Shown piece by piece: positions 35,751 to 44,794 of a stretch of DNA of 64,000 bases (position 1 is the first letter of the stretch; the number at the start of each line of letters is the position of its first letter). Where the stretch lies: assembly GCF_001620265.1 (NCBI RefSeq), contig NZ_CP012661.1, positions 4,167,001 to 4,231,000 of the forward strand, written 5' to 3'. The notes under the pieces are model-generated. The model was not told the origin of the DNA and searched no databases. It worked only from the letters and a program-made list of their open reading frames with translations. Position numbers and translations under genes: made by a program. Source of the stretch: Frigidibacter mobilis (lineage in GTDB: Bacteria > Pseudomonadota > Alphaproteobacteria > Rhodobacterales > Rhodobacteraceae).

Positions 35751-38700
35751 TCAGGCCCGGCCTTGCGCCTCGGCCTCGAGCTGCAGCTTCTCCAGCGCGA
35801 AGGCACCGTCCGAGCGTGAGATCAGCGTGTAGAACATCGGCACCACGAACAGCGTGAACATCGTGCCCATGATAAGCCCCGAGAAGATCACGATCCCCAT
35901 CGCCTGCCGCGCCGCCGCCCCCGCACCGTCGGCCATCATCAGCGGCACGACAGCCAGCGCCATTGCCGCCGTCGTCATCAGGATCGGCCGCAGCCGGACC
36001 TTGGCCGCGGCAATGATCGCCTGCCGCCTGGTCAGCCCATGCTCCTCGCGCTGCTGGTTGGCGAACTCGACCAGCAGGATCCCGTGCTTGGTAATCAGCC
36101 CGATCAGCGTGATGAGGCCCACCTGCGTGTAGATGTTCAGCGTGCCAAGCCCCAGGTTCAGCGGCAGGATCGCGCCGAAGATCGACAGCGGCACCGACAT
36201 CAGGATGATGAACGGGTCGCGGAAGCTCTCGAACTGCGCCGCCAGAACCAGATAGATCACTACAAGCGCCGCCGCGAAGGCGATGACGATGGTGTTTCCC
36301 TGCGAAACCTCCAGACGCGACTGGCCGGAATAGTCGATGAAGAACCCGTCCGGCAGCAGCTCCTGCGCCGCCGCCACCACCTCTTGCAGCCCCTCGCCGG
36401 TGGATACGCCCGGCAGCGGCAGCGCGGTGATTGTGGCAGAGTTCAGCTGGTTGAACTGCTCGATGGAGGCCGCCGTCACCCCGGTCGAGATCGTCACCAC
36501 CGATGACAGCGGCACCATCGCCCCATCGGCCGCCCGCACGAAGAACTGGCCAAGGCTGGCCGGATTCTCGCGGTACTTGCGCGGCACCTGGGTGATGATG
36601 TCATAGCTGTTGGAATCGCGGTCGAACTGCGAGATCGCGCCGCCCCCGACCAGCAGCCCCAGCGTCGAGCCGATTTCCGAGATCGGCACGTTCAGGCTGG
36701 CTGCCCGCTCGCGGTCGATCGTCACCGTCACCTGCGGCGCATCGAAGGCCAGCGAGTTCTGCACCACGATGAACTTGCCGCTGGCCTGGGCCTTGTTCTT
36801 GATCTCTTCGGCGACCTCGACAACCCGCTCGGGCGTATGGATCGACTGGATCACCATCGAAATCGGCAACCCGCCCCCGGTGCCCGGCAGCGTCGGCGGG
36901 GCAAAGACAAAGCCCTGGATCCCGGCCACGCCATCCAGCTTGCCCTGGATCTCGGCCTGCACCTCGGCCTGGCTGCGCTCGCGGTCGGCCCAGTCGTCCA
37001 GCACCCAGATATAGATGCCGGTGTTGCTCTGCCCGCCAAAGCCCGCAATCGAGAATTCCGTCTTCACCTCGGGGATCCCCGAGGTCAGGCCGGAAATCTG
37101 GTCGGTGTAAAGCGCGGTATACTCCTTGGTCGCGTAGCGCGGCCCGTTGAGGAAGGCGAACATCGCCCCCTGGTCCTCATCTGGCGCCAGCTCGCTCGAT
37201 GTCTTGGTGAACATGAACGCCGTCGCGCCCACCAGCGCCACCACCACCAGCAGCGTCACCGGCCGGTAGTTCAGCGAGGACGCCACGCGCCGCTCGTACC
37301 AGTTCGCCAGCCGGTCCGAAGAGCCGTCGACGATCCGCTGGAACCGGCTGGTCTGCCCGTGTTTCAGCAGCCGGGCGGCCATCATCGGCGTGATGGTCAG
37401 CGCGATGATCCCCGACAGGATCACCGACCCGGCCAGCGTGAAGGCAAATTCGGTGAACAGCGCCCCGGTCAGCCCGCCGGTAAAGGCCAGCGGCGCCAGC
37501 ACCGCGGCCAGGGTGATCGTCATGGCGATGACCGGCCCGGTGATCTCCTGCATCCCCCTGATGGCGGCGCGTTTGGGCGTCATCCCGTCCTCGATATGGC
37601 GGTGGATGTTCTCGACCACGACGATGGCGTCATCCACCACCAGGCCGATGGCCAGAACCATCGCCAGCAGCGACAGCAGGTTGATCGAATAGCCAAGCGC
37701 CATGAGCACCATGCCCACCCCGATCAGCGACAGCGGAATCGTCACGATCGGCATCAGCACCGACCGGAACGAGCCCAGGAACAGCAAGATCACCACCACA
37801 ACGATGGCGACTGCCTCGGCAATGGTCTTGAACACTTCCTCGATCGAGGCGCTGATCGTCTCGGTGGAATCATAGACCATCTCGATGGTCATGCCGTCGG
37901 GCAGCGCATCATTGATCGCGGGCAATTCGTCGATCACCGCCGCGGCGGTATCCAGCGGGTTGGCAGCCGGCGTCGGATAGACGCCGATGAAGGTACCCGA
38001 CTGGCCATTGAACGTCACGATCTCGGCCCCGTCCTCCGACGCAAGCTCGATCTCGGCCACGTCGCGCAGGCGCACCACATTGTCGCCGCTGCCCGAAAGC
38101 GGCAGCGCGCCAAACGCCTCGGGCGTCTGCAAGGTGGACTGCAGGGTGATCGCATGGGCGAAATATTCGTTCTCGGTCTTGCCCGGCGCCGCCAGGAAGT
38201 TCGATGCCCGGATCGCCGCCGCCACTTCCGAGGCGGTCACGCCCCGCGCCGCCAGCTTCATCGGGTCGATCCAGACCCGCATCGCATAGTTCGCGGCGCC
38301 GATCACCTCGATCTCGGCCACACCCTCGATGGTCGACATCCGCGGCCGGATCACCCGCTCCAGATATTCGGTCAGCTGCTCGGCGGTCATGTTCGGGTTG
38401 ATCGCCGCCAGATACATCAGCGCGAACTGCTGCCCGGTGCCCTTCACGATGACCGGGTCATCGGCATCCTCGGGCAGCTCCCCGCGCACCGACTGCACCT
38501 TCGACAACACGTCTGTCAGTGCCACGTCCGGGTCGGCCCCCAGCCGCATATGCACCGACACGACCGAGGCCGAGGGCGTGGACTGGCTGCTCACGTAGTC
38601 GATGTTCTCGGTGGTGGCGACGGCAGCCGCGATCGGCGCCGTCACGAAGCCCTGGATCAGGTCCGACGAGGCACCCGCATAGACCGTGGTGACGGTCACC

Positions 38701-38831
38701 ACCGTCTCCTCGACCTCGGGATACTGCCGCACCGGCAGGCTCAGCAGCCCCTGGAACCCCAGCAGCAGGATGAAGGCCGCCAGCACCGTGGACAGCACGG
38801 GCCGCCGGATGAAGATCTCGGAAAAGTTCAC
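35751..38831 (-). CDS. RND efflux permease, HAE1 (AcrB/MexB) family
   Basis: A 1026-residue inner-membrane proton antiporter that pumps drugs or lipophiles out through a tripartite channel. NFSEIFIRRPVLSTVLAAFILLLG is the first helix, GLVVDDAIVVVENIHRHIEDG near residue 400 is the TM4 segment with the paired Asp of the proton relay, and the second half mirrors the first, ending in GIVIFSGLIMGTMFTLFVVPMFYTLI. Length matches the family. The periplasmic adaptor gene lies directly upstream. No outer-membrane channel gene is in the operon, so a separate TolC-type partner is expected. Substrate unknown. Confidence 0.95.
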   Translation of the reverse strand: MNFSEIFIRRPVLSTVLAAFILLLGFQGLLSLPVRQYPEVEETVVTVTTVYAGASSDLIQGFVTAPIAAAVATTENIDYVSSQSTPSASVVSVHMRLGADPDVALTDVLSKVQSVRGELPEDADDPVIVKGTGQQFALMYLAAINPNMTAEQLTEYLERVIRPRMSTIEGVAEIEVIGAANYAMRVWIDPMKLAARGVTASEVAAAIRASNFLAAPGKTENEYFAHAITLQSTLQTPEAFGALPLSGSGDNVVRLRDVAEIELASEDGAEIVTFNGQSGTFIGVYPTPAANPLDTAAAVIDELPAINDALPDGMTIEMVYDSTETISASIEEVFKTIAEAVAIVVVVILLFLGSFRSVLMPIVTIPLSLIGVGMVLMALGYSINLLSLLAMVLAIGLVVDDAIVVVENIHRHIEDGMTPKRAAIRGMQEITGPVIAMTITLAAVLAPLAFTGGLTGALFTEFAFTLAGSVILSGIIALTITPMMAARLLKHGQTSRFQRIVDGSSDRLANWYERRVASSLNYRPVTLLVVVALVGATAFMFTKTSSELAPDEDQGAMFAFLNGPRYATKEYTALYTDQISGLTSGIPEVKTEFSIAGFGGQSNTGIYIWVLDDWADRERSQAEVQAEIQGKLDGVAGIQGFVFAPPTLPGTGGGLPISMVIQSIHTPERVVEVAEEIKNKAQASGKFIVVQNSLAFDAPQVTVTIDRERAASLNVPISEIGSTLGLLVGGGAISQFDRDSNSYDIITQVPRKYRENPASLGQFFVRAADGAMVPLSSVVTISTGVTAASIEQFNQLNSATITALPLPGVSTGEGLQEVVAAAQELLPDGFFIDYSGQSRLEVSQGNTIVIAFAAALVVIYLVLAAQFESFRDPFIILMSVPLSIFGAILPLNLGLGTLNIYTQVGLITLIGLITKHGILLVEFANQQREEHGLTRRQAIIAAAKVRLRPILMTTAAMALAVVPLMMADGAGAAARQAMGIVIFSGLIMGTMFTLFVVPMFYTLISRSDGAFALEKLQLEAEAQGRA

Positions 38832-38841
38832 CGCTCTGCCC

Positions 38842-39963
38842 TCACTCGCTCGCCGCAGCTGCGGCCGGGGTGGCAGCCACCGGCGCCACGGTATTGTCGA
38901 TGGTCACGGCCGCGTTGCCGCTCAGCCGGTTCTGCCCGGCATTCACCACGCGGTCTCCCGGCTGCACGCCGCTGCGGATCTCGATCAGGCTGCCGGTCCG
39001 CCGCCCCAGCGCCACGAACACCTGCTCCACCCGCTCGGGCTCGCCCTCGGCCGTGGCCGCCCGCACGATATAGACCGAATCGCCATAGAGGCTGGAGCTG
39101 ACGGCAGTCTGCGGCAGCGCGATCACCCCTTCCTCGACCGGCAGCTCGACCCGCACCCGCAGGAACTGGCCGGGGGTGATCCGCGCCTCGGGGTTCTCGA
39201 CCTCGGCCCGCACCGTGACCAGCCGCGAATTGGGGTCGATCTTCGGCTCGATGCCGGCAACCTTGCCCGTCGCCGTCACCCCGCCCACCTCGGAGGACAC
39301 CGTGACCGCCATCCCGATCTGCACGATCCCGGCCTCCTGCTCTGGCAGCGAGAAATCCACCCGCATGCTGTCCAGGTCCTGCAGGGTCGCGTAGATGGTG
39401 CCCGGCGTCACATATTCGCCCGCCTCGATCCGCGGGATCCCGATCACGCCATCGAACGGCGCCACCGACTGCTTCTGCTCCAGCACCGCGCGCAGCTTCT
39501 GCACCTGGCTGCGGGCCTCGGTCGCCCGCGCTTCGGCGGTGTCCAGCGTGTTGGCGGTGCTGACCCCCCGCTCCTGCAGGGTGCGGCTGCGGGTCAGCTC
39601 GGTCTCGGCCAGCTCCTGCGCGGCAATCGCGGCGGCAAGGTCGGCCTGCTCCATCCGGTCGTCGATCTGCACCAGCTGGTCGCCGGCGCTGACCTGCTGG
39701 TTCGGCGCGAACAGCATCTCGCGCACCACGCCGGCCGCCTCCACCGACAGGTCCACCCCCTGCGCGGCCAGTGCGGTGCCCACCGCTTCCAGCCCGGGCG
39801 TCCAAGTGATCGGCTCGGCCACCGTCACCGAAACGGCCACCGGCGCCGGGGTCATTCCGGCAAAGAACTGGGCGATCATCTTGTCGCGGAACAGGTTGAA
39901 CCCGACGATTCCGCCGACGACCAGGCCCAGCAGGATCACGGCAATGAAGAGGCGCTTTACCAT
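38842..39963 (-). CDS. RND efflux periplasmic adaptor (membrane fusion protein)
   Basis: A 373-residue HlyD/AcrA-type adaptor linking pump and outer-membrane channel. One N-terminal membrane anchor (LFIAVILLGLVVGGIVGFNLF) with no lipobox, then the lipoyl half GVDLSVEAAGVVREMLFAPNQQVSAGDQLVQIDDR, a coiled-coil hairpin (about 110-170), the second lipoyl half KQSVAPFDGVIGIPRIEAGEYVTPG, and beta-barrel domain. The permease starts 10 bases after its stop. The operon start faces tetR across an operator palindrome, so repression by that regulator is likely. Confidence 0.94.
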   Translation of the reverse strand: MVKRLFIAVILLGLVVGGIVGFNLFRDKMIAQFFAGMTPAPVAVSVTVAEPITWTPGLEAVGTALAAQGVDLSVEAAGVVREMLFAPNQQVSAGDQLVQIDDRMEQADLAAAIAAQELAETELTRSRTLQERGVSTANTLDTAEARATEARSQVQKLRAVLEQKQSVAPFDGVIGIPRIEAGEYVTPGTIYATLQDLDSMRVDFSLPEQEAGIVQIGMAVTVSSEVGGVTATGKVAGIEPKIDPNSRLVTVRAEVENPEARITPGQFLRVRVELPVEEGVIALPQTAVSSSLYGDSVYIVRAATAEGEPERVEQVFVALGRRTGSLIEIRSGVQPGDRVVNAGQNRLSGNAAVTIDNTVAPVAATPAAAAASE

Positions 39964-40033
39964 TCTAGTCTCCTAGGGTTCCGGCAGAAAAGGTGACGCT
40001 GAGTTAAATCTTCCAATTTTGCCGCAATCACTG

Positions 40034-40049
40034 TACCGTCCAGACGGTA
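40034..40049. promoter_or_regulatory. Probable TetR operator
   Basis: TACCGTC-CA-GACGGTA, exact 7-bp arms with a 2-bp centre, in the gap between the efflux operon (start 39963, minus) and the TetR-family gene (start 40076, plus). Position and symmetry fit an operator controlling both directions. Confidence 0.75.
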
Positions 40050-40075
40050 AAGTCAACCGCGGAGGACCGACTTCA

Positions 40076-40678
40076 GTGACAAAACCGCGCACGCGCAACC
40101 CCAGCGCCACACGCCAGCGTTTGCTGGATGCCGCCAGAGACATTGCCTGCGAGGAAGGGGCATCCAGCCTCTCGCTTGATGCGGTCGCCGCGCGGGCCGG
40201 TGTGTCCAAGGGCGGCCTGCTCTACCACTTTCCCTCCCGGGAGGCGCTGCTGCGGGCCGTGGTCACCGACAGCGTGGACCGGATGCGGGACGATCTGGAG
40301 GCGCGCGCCCCCGGTGCCCTGGCGGGATCGGCGCCGGCACTGCCAGCCGCCTGCTGCTATCTGGACGTGCTGCGCGACAAGGTCTGCACGCCATCTGCCG
40401 GCGCCAGCGGTTTCTTTGCCGCCATGCTCGAGGATCCCGCCTTCATGGAGCCGGTCTTGACCTTCCGCAGCGAATTGCGCGCACTCTTTGCCCGCTGCCC
40501 CGACCCCCGCCGCGGCGCCATCGTATTCATGGCCTGCGAGGGGCTGGTCCATGAAAAGCTGACCACCCCTTTCCGCACCACCGAGGGCAACCACGCCCTG
40601 CTGCTCGATCTGGCGGCATTGCTGACCGGCGAGAGCCTGAGTGACGAGCGCCCGTCCGGCGAGGCGCCGGCGGGCTGA
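40076..40678 (+). CDS. TetR-family transcriptional regulator of the adjacent efflux operon
   Basis: A 200-residue repressor. Residues about 9-60 are the TetR DNA-binding domain: RQRLLDAARDIACEEGASSLSLDAVAARAGVSKGGLLYHFPSREALLRAV. The C-terminal helical part (about 65-195) should bind the inducer and has a TetR_C-type cluster of Cys/Leu. I chose the GTG at 40076 because GGAGGA lies 9 bases before it; earlier in-frame starts would overlap the operator. Divergent from the RND operon, so it probably represses the pump and itself. Confidence 0.88.
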   Translation: MTKPRTRNPSATRQRLLDAARDIACEEGASSLSLDAVAARAGVSKGGLLYHFPSREALLRAVVTDSVDRMRDDLEARAPGALAGSAPALPAACCYLDVLRDKVCTPSAGASGFFAAMLEDPAFMEPVLTFRSELRALFARCPDPRRGAIVFMACEGLVHEKLTTPFRTTEGNHALLLDLAALLTGESLSDERPSGEAPAG

Positions 40679-40708
40679 ACCGCCAGCAGCCCGGGCAGGC
40701 CTGCCGCC

Positions 40709-41695
40709 CTACGGGATCAGCACCGTCGACCCGGTGGTGCGCCGCCCCTCCAGCCCGTCATGCGCCTCGGCGACCTCCTGCAAGGGCAGGCTCCGGTCGA
40801 TGCGGATCACAATCCTGCCCGACCGGATCATCCCGAACAGATCCGCCGCCGCCTGCAGCAGCCAGTCGCGCCGCGCGACATGGTGGAACAGCGTCGGCCG
40901 CGTCACCCGCAGCGATCCGCGCGTCAGGTCCTTGATCTTCAGCTGGTCCGGCGTGCCCGAAGACTGGCCAAAGCTGACCAGCGTGCCAAAGCGCTCCAGC
41001 GCGTCGAGCGAGCCCATGATCGTGTCGGCGCCCACGCTGTCATAAACCGCGGCCACGCCCTTGCCCCCGGTCAGCCTGCCCACCTCGGCCACGAAATCCT
41101 GCGCGCGATAGTCGATCACCGCCTCATAGCCGTTCTGCAGCGCCAGCGCGCATTTCTCGGGCCCGCCCGCGGTGCCGATGGCCCGCACGCCCTTCGCCGC
41201 CAGCCATTGCCCGGCGATCAGCCCGACGCCGCCCGCCGCCGCATGGAACAGCACCGTCTGGCCGGCCTCGACCGGGAAGGAATGGTGCAGCAGGTAATGC
41301 GCCGTCAGCCCCTTCAGCATCACCGCCGCCGCGATCTCGTCGGGAATGTCGTCCGGCAGCGGCACCAGCAGCGCAGCATCCAGCAGGCGATGCGTGGCAT
41401 AGGCGCCGTTCGGCGTGGTATAGGCAACGCGCTGGCCCACCGCGAAGCCGGTCACGCCCGCACCCACCGCCTCCACCACGCCCGCGCCCTCGGAACCCGT
41501 CACCAGATCCGCCTCCACCGGCCAAGGATAGCTGCCGCCGCGGTAATAGACGTCGAGGAAGTTCACCCCCACCGCCGTATGGCGGATGCGCACCTGCCCC
41601 GGCCCCGGCTCGGGCAGGGTGGCAATCGCCACCTTGTGGAACATGTCACTGCCGCCCGGCCTGCGGGCGGCCATCGCATAGGCCTGATCGGTCAT
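40709..41695 (-). CDS. Quinone oxidoreductase, zinc-independent MDR family
   Basis: A 328-residue NADPH-dependent reductase of QorA type. GroES-like domain at about 1-120 with GVNFLDVYYRGGSYP and GSEGAGVVEAVGAGVTGF; Rossmann domain with LFHAAAGGVGLIAGQWLAAKG near 148-168; the zinc-ligand cysteines of alcohol dehydrogenases are absent. It reduces quinones or enones, giving protection from electrophiles. Its start overlaps by 4 the stop of the upstream carboxymuconolactone-decarboxylase-like gene. Convergent with tetR. Confidence 0.93.
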   Translation of the reverse strand: MTDQAYAMAARRPGGSDMFHKVAIATLPEPGPGQVRIRHTAVGVNFLDVYYRGGSYPWPVEADLVTGSEGAGVVEAVGAGVTGFAVGQRVAYTTPNGAYATHRLLDAALLVPLPDDIPDEIAAAVMLKGLTAHYLLHHSFPVEAGQTVLFHAAAGGVGLIAGQWLAAKGVRAIGTAGGPEKCALALQNGYEAVIDYRAQDFVAEVGRLTGGKGVAAVYDSVGADTIMGSLDALERFGTLVSFGQSSGTPDQLKIKDLTRGSLRVTRPTLFHHVARRDWLLQAAADLFGMIRSGRIVIRIDRSLPLQEVAEAHDGLEGRRTTGSTVLIP

Positions 41696-42120
41696 CGGTC
41701 TCTCTCCCCTCTGGTTTCAACACCCTGCACGAAGGCCGCGTCCACCGGCGGGCGGATCGCATTGGCAAGATGGTTGGTTTTCCCGGCCAGCGCCATCACC
41801 CGGAACAGATCGGCCTGTTCCGCCTGGCTCATCCCCTTCGCCCGCGCCGCCGCCAGATGCGAATGCACGCAGTAGTCGCAGCCATTGGCCGCCGACACCG
41901 CGGCATAGATCATCTCCTTCACCTTCGGGTCCAGCGCCGAGGGCGCGGCCATCACCGCCTTCACCTCGGCCCATGTCGCCACCAGCAGATCGGCATCGAA
42001 GGCCAGGTACAGCCAGAAGTTGTTGATGAAATCGCTGCCCCGCGTCGCCCTTATATCGTCGAACACCGCCTTGACGCGCGGGTCGGCCTCGGGCTCGGCG
42101 GGCGGGCTGACTGTCGGCAT
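41692..42120 (-). CDS. Carboxymuconolactone decarboxylase/AhpD-like family protein
   Basis: A 142-residue all-helical protein. The redox motif CDYCVHSH (Cys-x-x-Cys with His three further on) near residue 85-92 is typical of AhpD-like peroxidase-type members. The rest of the CMD fold (VKAVFDDIRATRG, LDPKVKEMIYAAVSAANG) is conserved. ATG at 42120 is chosen because AAGGAGG precedes it; an upstream GTG start would put that sequence inside the gene. Coupled to the quinone reductase by an ATGA overlap, suggesting joint oxidative or electrophile defence. Confidence 0.88.
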   Translation of the reverse strand: MPTVSPPAEPEADPRVKAVFDDIRATRGSDFINNFWLYLAFDADLLVATWAEVKAVMAAPSALDPKVKEMIYAAVSAANGCDYCVHSHLAAARAKGMSQAEQADLFRVMALAGKTNHLANAIRPPVDAAFVQGVETRGERDR

Positions 42121-42196
42121 GGCATCCTCCTTCACCTGTCACCCGCCGACAATGGCAGCGCCGGGGGCGGCGTCAAGGCGACCCCCGGCTTCCCGC

Positions 42197-42250
42197 TTCT
42201 TGCTGGCGGAAATATCCTCCGGGGGTCCGGGGGGAAACCCCCGGCGCCGG
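42197..42250. repeat. Dispersed G/C palindromic element, copy 1
   Basis: Starts TTCTTGCTGGCGGAAATATC and then alternates C and G runs (CTCCGGGGGTCCGGGGGG, AAACCCCCGG). A copy in opposite orientation lies at 50515-50561. Elements of this look recur between genes in Rhodobacterales; function unknown. Confidence 0.6.
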
Positions 42251-42352
42251 CCCCGGCCGCGCCCGCAGATGTCCTTCGCCGGCACGCCGCCTCTGGCCCC
42301 CGCCGGAAGATCCGCCTAGCCTCCTGCCCTGCCCCTCCCGCAAGGCCGCCCC

Positions 42353-42745
42353 ATGTTCTCCCACCTCACCCTCGGCACCGATGACCTGCCCGCCAGCCTC
42401 GCCTTTTATGACGCGGTGCTGCCCCTCCTCGGCCACCGGCGCAAGTTCGCAACGGGTCACTGGGCCGGCTGGAAACCCGCCACTGCCGACCGCCCGCTCT
42501 TCATCGTCACCTCGCCCTTCGACGGGCTGCCCGCCGCGCCCGGCAACGGCCCGATGACCGCCTTCACTGCCCCCACCCGCGCGCTGGTGGACCGTGCCCA
42601 TGCCGCCGCCCTCGCCGCGGGCGGCTCGGACGAGGGCGCGCCCGGCCTGCGCCCCCAGTACCACCCGCATTACTACGGCGCCTATGTCCGCGACCCGGCC
42701 GGCAACAAGCTCTGCTTCTGCTGCCACGCAGCCGAGGCCGGTTGA
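42353..42745 (+). CDS. VOC-superfamily (glyoxalase-like) protein
   Basis: A 130-residue paired-beta-alpha-beta-beta-beta protein. MFSHLTLGTDDLPASLAFYDAVLPLLGHRR at the N-terminus and YYGAYVRDPAGNKLCFCCH at the C-terminus hold the usual His and Glu/Asp-type metal positions, although the final Glu is not obvious. Members include glyoxalase I, dioxygenases and resistance proteins; I cannot tell which. Ribosome-binding site is weak. It precedes a RidA-family gene. Confidence 0.85.
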   Translation: MFSHLTLGTDDLPASLAFYDAVLPLLGHRRKFATGHWAGWKPATADRPLFIVTSPFDGLPAAPGNGPMTAFTAPTRALVDRAHAAALAAGGSDEGAPGLRPQYHPHYYGAYVRDPAGNKLCFCCHAAEAG

Positions 42746-42795
42746 CGCGCGCGCCCCGCCCTCCCATCCTGCCCCCATCGAACATGCGAGGGCAC

Positions 42796-43191
42796 ATGGC
42801 GCGAAAGGCACTCTTCCCCGGCGGGAACCGCACAACGGCCGACCGGCTCAGGCTGTCGCCGGGCCTCCTCTCCGGCTCCCATGTCTTCGTGACCGGCATG
42901 ACCGGCAGCAACCCCGACGGCACCATGCCCGCCAGCCCCGAAGACCAGTTCCGCCAGGCCTTCGACAAGATCGGCGCCGTCCTGCGCGAGGCCGGGCTGG
43001 GCTTCGACTCCATCGTCGAGATGACCAGCTACCATATCGGCCTGCGCGCGCATTTCGACAGTTTCTGCGCGGTCCGGGCAGGCTATGTCACGGACCCGTT
43101 CCCGGCCTGGACCGCCGTCGAGGTCGCCGGCCTGCGCCGCGAGGGGGCGCTGGTCGAGATCCGGGTCGTGGCCAGCACCGAGCCGGGCTGA
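42796..43191 (+). CDS. RidA/YjgF-family protein
   Basis: A 131-residue member of the RidA family, which deaminates reactive enamine/imine intermediates from pyridoxal enzymes. SGSHVFVTGMTGSNPDGTMPASPEDQFRQAFDKIGAVLREAGLGFDSIVEMTSYHIGL is the core, and the C-terminal AWTAVEVAGLRREGALVEIRVVAS carries the strand before the conserved acidic end, although the canonical catalytic Arg region R-x-x-V/E is shifted (AVEVAGL). ATG at 42796 chosen for the preceding GAGGG; in-frame starts upstream overlap the VOC gene. Confidence 0.85.
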   Translation: MARKALFPGGNRTTADRLRLSPGLLSGSHVFVTGMTGSNPDGTMPASPEDQFRQAFDKIGAVLREAGLGFDSIVEMTSYHIGLRAHFDSFCAVRAGYVTDPFPAWTAVEVAGLRREGALVEIRVVASTEPG

Positions 43192-43303
43192 CCGACGATC
43201 CTCGCCCCGCGGCCCCGCCGGTCTTTCTTGCGCGCCACCAGGGGCGAATATATCCTTTCCTCGTGCCCCCCGCGACGTGCCCCCCCCGCGAAAGGACAGG
43301 CAG

Positions 43304-43618
43304 ATGCGATTCTCCGACCTTGCGGAACGGCAGATCCTGAAGGCTCAGGCCGAGGGGCAACTGGACAATCTCAAGGGCACCGGCAAACCGCTGGCCGATG
43401 CCGATACCAGCACCGAGGCCATCGGCTTCCGCATCATGGCCGAGGCGGGCGCCCTCCCGCGCGAGATCCAGCTGCGCAAGGCCATCGAGGAGCAGGCCCG
43501 CATCCTGCAGGGCACCATCGGCGAGGAGGCCCGCAAGCCCGGACTGGCCAGGCTCGCCGATCTGCAGCTGCGACTCGCCATCGAGCAGGAGGCCCGGCGC
43601 CGGTTCCACGGCAGCTGA
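43304..43618 (+). CDS. DUF1992 (DnaJ homologue subfamily C member 28-like) protein
   Basis: A 104-residue charged helical protein. FSDLAERQILKAQAEGQLDNLKGTGKPLADAD is the DUF1992 signature, a motif also found in the eukaryotic DNAJC28 protein. No J-domain is present. No biochemical role is established. ATG preceded by AAAGGACAGGCAG. tRNA-Lys follows on the opposite strand. Confidence 0.9.
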   Translation: MRFSDLAERQILKAQAEGQLDNLKGTGKPLADADTSTEAIGFRIMAEAGALPREIQLRKAIEEQARILQGTIGEEARKPGLARLADLQLRLAIEQEARRRFHGS

Positions 43619-43673
43619 CCGTGGCACTTGCCACCTGCCAACGCCTTGTGATGCGAAAACTTCTATCCGAGAC

Positions 43674-43750
43674 TGGTGAGCGGGGAGGGATTCGAACCCT
43701 CGACCCCATGATTAAAAGTCACGTGCTCTAACCAACTGAGCTACCCGCCC
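43674..43750 (-). tRNA. tRNA-Lys (anticodon TTT)
   Basis: 77 nt including encoded CCA (43674-43676). Acceptor GGGCGGG pairs with CCCGCTC (one G-U), D-arm GCTCAGTTGGTTAGAGC, anticodon arm CGTGA-CTTTTAA-TCATG with anticodon TTT, T-arm GAGGGTTCGAATCCCTC. Confidence 0.97.
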
Positions 43751-43954
43751 TCACCGTCCCGATACGGGTTGTTTCCCAGCCGGGTCAATCGCTTGACCCT
43801 TGGCAAAACCCCTGCAGCACGGCCGGAACCCCGACCGGGCGACAGGCCCGACAGGGCGCCTACTTAGAAACCTCGCCCGGCGGGGTCAAGCGGAAAATCC
43901 GCGCAAACATTGCGGCACTGGCAAAAACCCCGGCACCCGCGTATATCGCGCGCC

Positions 43955-44794
43955 ATGAAGGACTCATCCGCCCCGCAGGGCCTGCCGTTCATGAAGATGC
44001 ACGGGCTAGGCAACGATTTTGTGGTGATCGACGCCCGCCGCCGCAGATTGCCGGTGACGGCGGCGCTGGCGCGCGCGCTTGGCGACCGGCACATGGGTGT
44101 CGGCTTCGACCAGCTCGCGCTGATCGAGGCCGACGACGGCGCCGATGCCCGCCTCACCTTCTACAATGCCGACGGCTCGCTGTCGGCCGCCTGTGGCAAT
44201 GCCACCCGCTGCATCGCCCGCTACCTGATGGACGAATCCGCCCTGCCCGCCCTGACCCTGCGCACCGAACGCGGCCTGCTGGCGGCCGAGGATGCCGGGG
44301 GCGGCCTCACCCGCATCAACATGGGCGCACCACTGCTGGACTGGGACCAGATCCCGCTGGCAGGGCCGACCGACACCCTGCACCTGCCCATCGACGGCGA
44401 TCCGGTCGCCACCGGCATGGGCAACCCGCATTGCACCTTCTTCGTCGCGGATGCCGAGGCCGTGGACCTTGCCACCGAGGGCCCCGCCTTCGAACACAAC
44501 CCGCTGTTCCCCGAGCGCACCAACGTGGAGTTCGTGCAGGTGCTGTCGCAGGACGCGATCCGCCTGCGGATCTGGGAGCGCGGCACCGGCATCACCCTCG
44601 CCTCGGGCTCCTGCTCCTGCGCCGCTGCCGTCGCCTCCGCCCGCCGCGGCCTGACCGGGCGCTGCGTCACTGTCCATGTCGATGGCGGCACGCTGCAGAT
44701 CGACTGGCGCGAGGATGGCGTCTGGATGACCGGCGCCACCGCCCATGTCTTCGACGGCTGGCTGACGCCCGACTTTCTGGCCCGCAACGCATGA
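43955..44794 (+). CDS. dapF: Diaminopimelate epimerase
   Basis: A 279-residue cofactor-independent racemase that makes meso-diaminopimelate for lysine and peptidoglycan. MKMHGLGNDFVVIDAR starts the enzyme, the first catalytic Cys is in NADGSLSAACGNATRC (about 70-85), and the second in ASGSCSCAAAVASARRG (about 220-236). Start taken at MKDSS; an upstream in-frame ATG is possible but unconserved. Its stop overlaps the start of mtaB by 4 bases (ATGA), the usual dapF-mtaB neighbourhood in alphaproteobacteria. Confidence 0.96.
   Translation: MKDSSAPQGLPFMKMHGLGNDFVVIDARRRRLPVTAALARALGDRHMGVGFDQLALIEADDGADARLTFYNADGSLSAACGNATRCIARYLMDESALPALTLRTERGLLAAEDAGGGLTRINMGAPLLDWDQIPLAGPTDTLHLPIDGDPVATGMGNPHCTFFVADAEAVDLATEGPAFEHNPLFPERTNVEFVQVLSQDAIRLRIWERGTGITLASGSCSCAAAVASARRGLTGRCVTVHVDGGTLQIDWREDGVWMTGATAHVFDGWLTPDFLARNA

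Noticed and set aside
38842..38870. Missing outer-membrane channel gene hidden near the RND operon
   Set aside because: I checked both ends of the operon; motB and tetR flank it directly and no TolC-like frame is present.
36837..39101. 754-codon plus-strand frame opposite the RND permease
   Set aside because: Low-complexity His/Arg/Gln text mirroring the permease; the permease and adaptor are unmistakable on the other strand.
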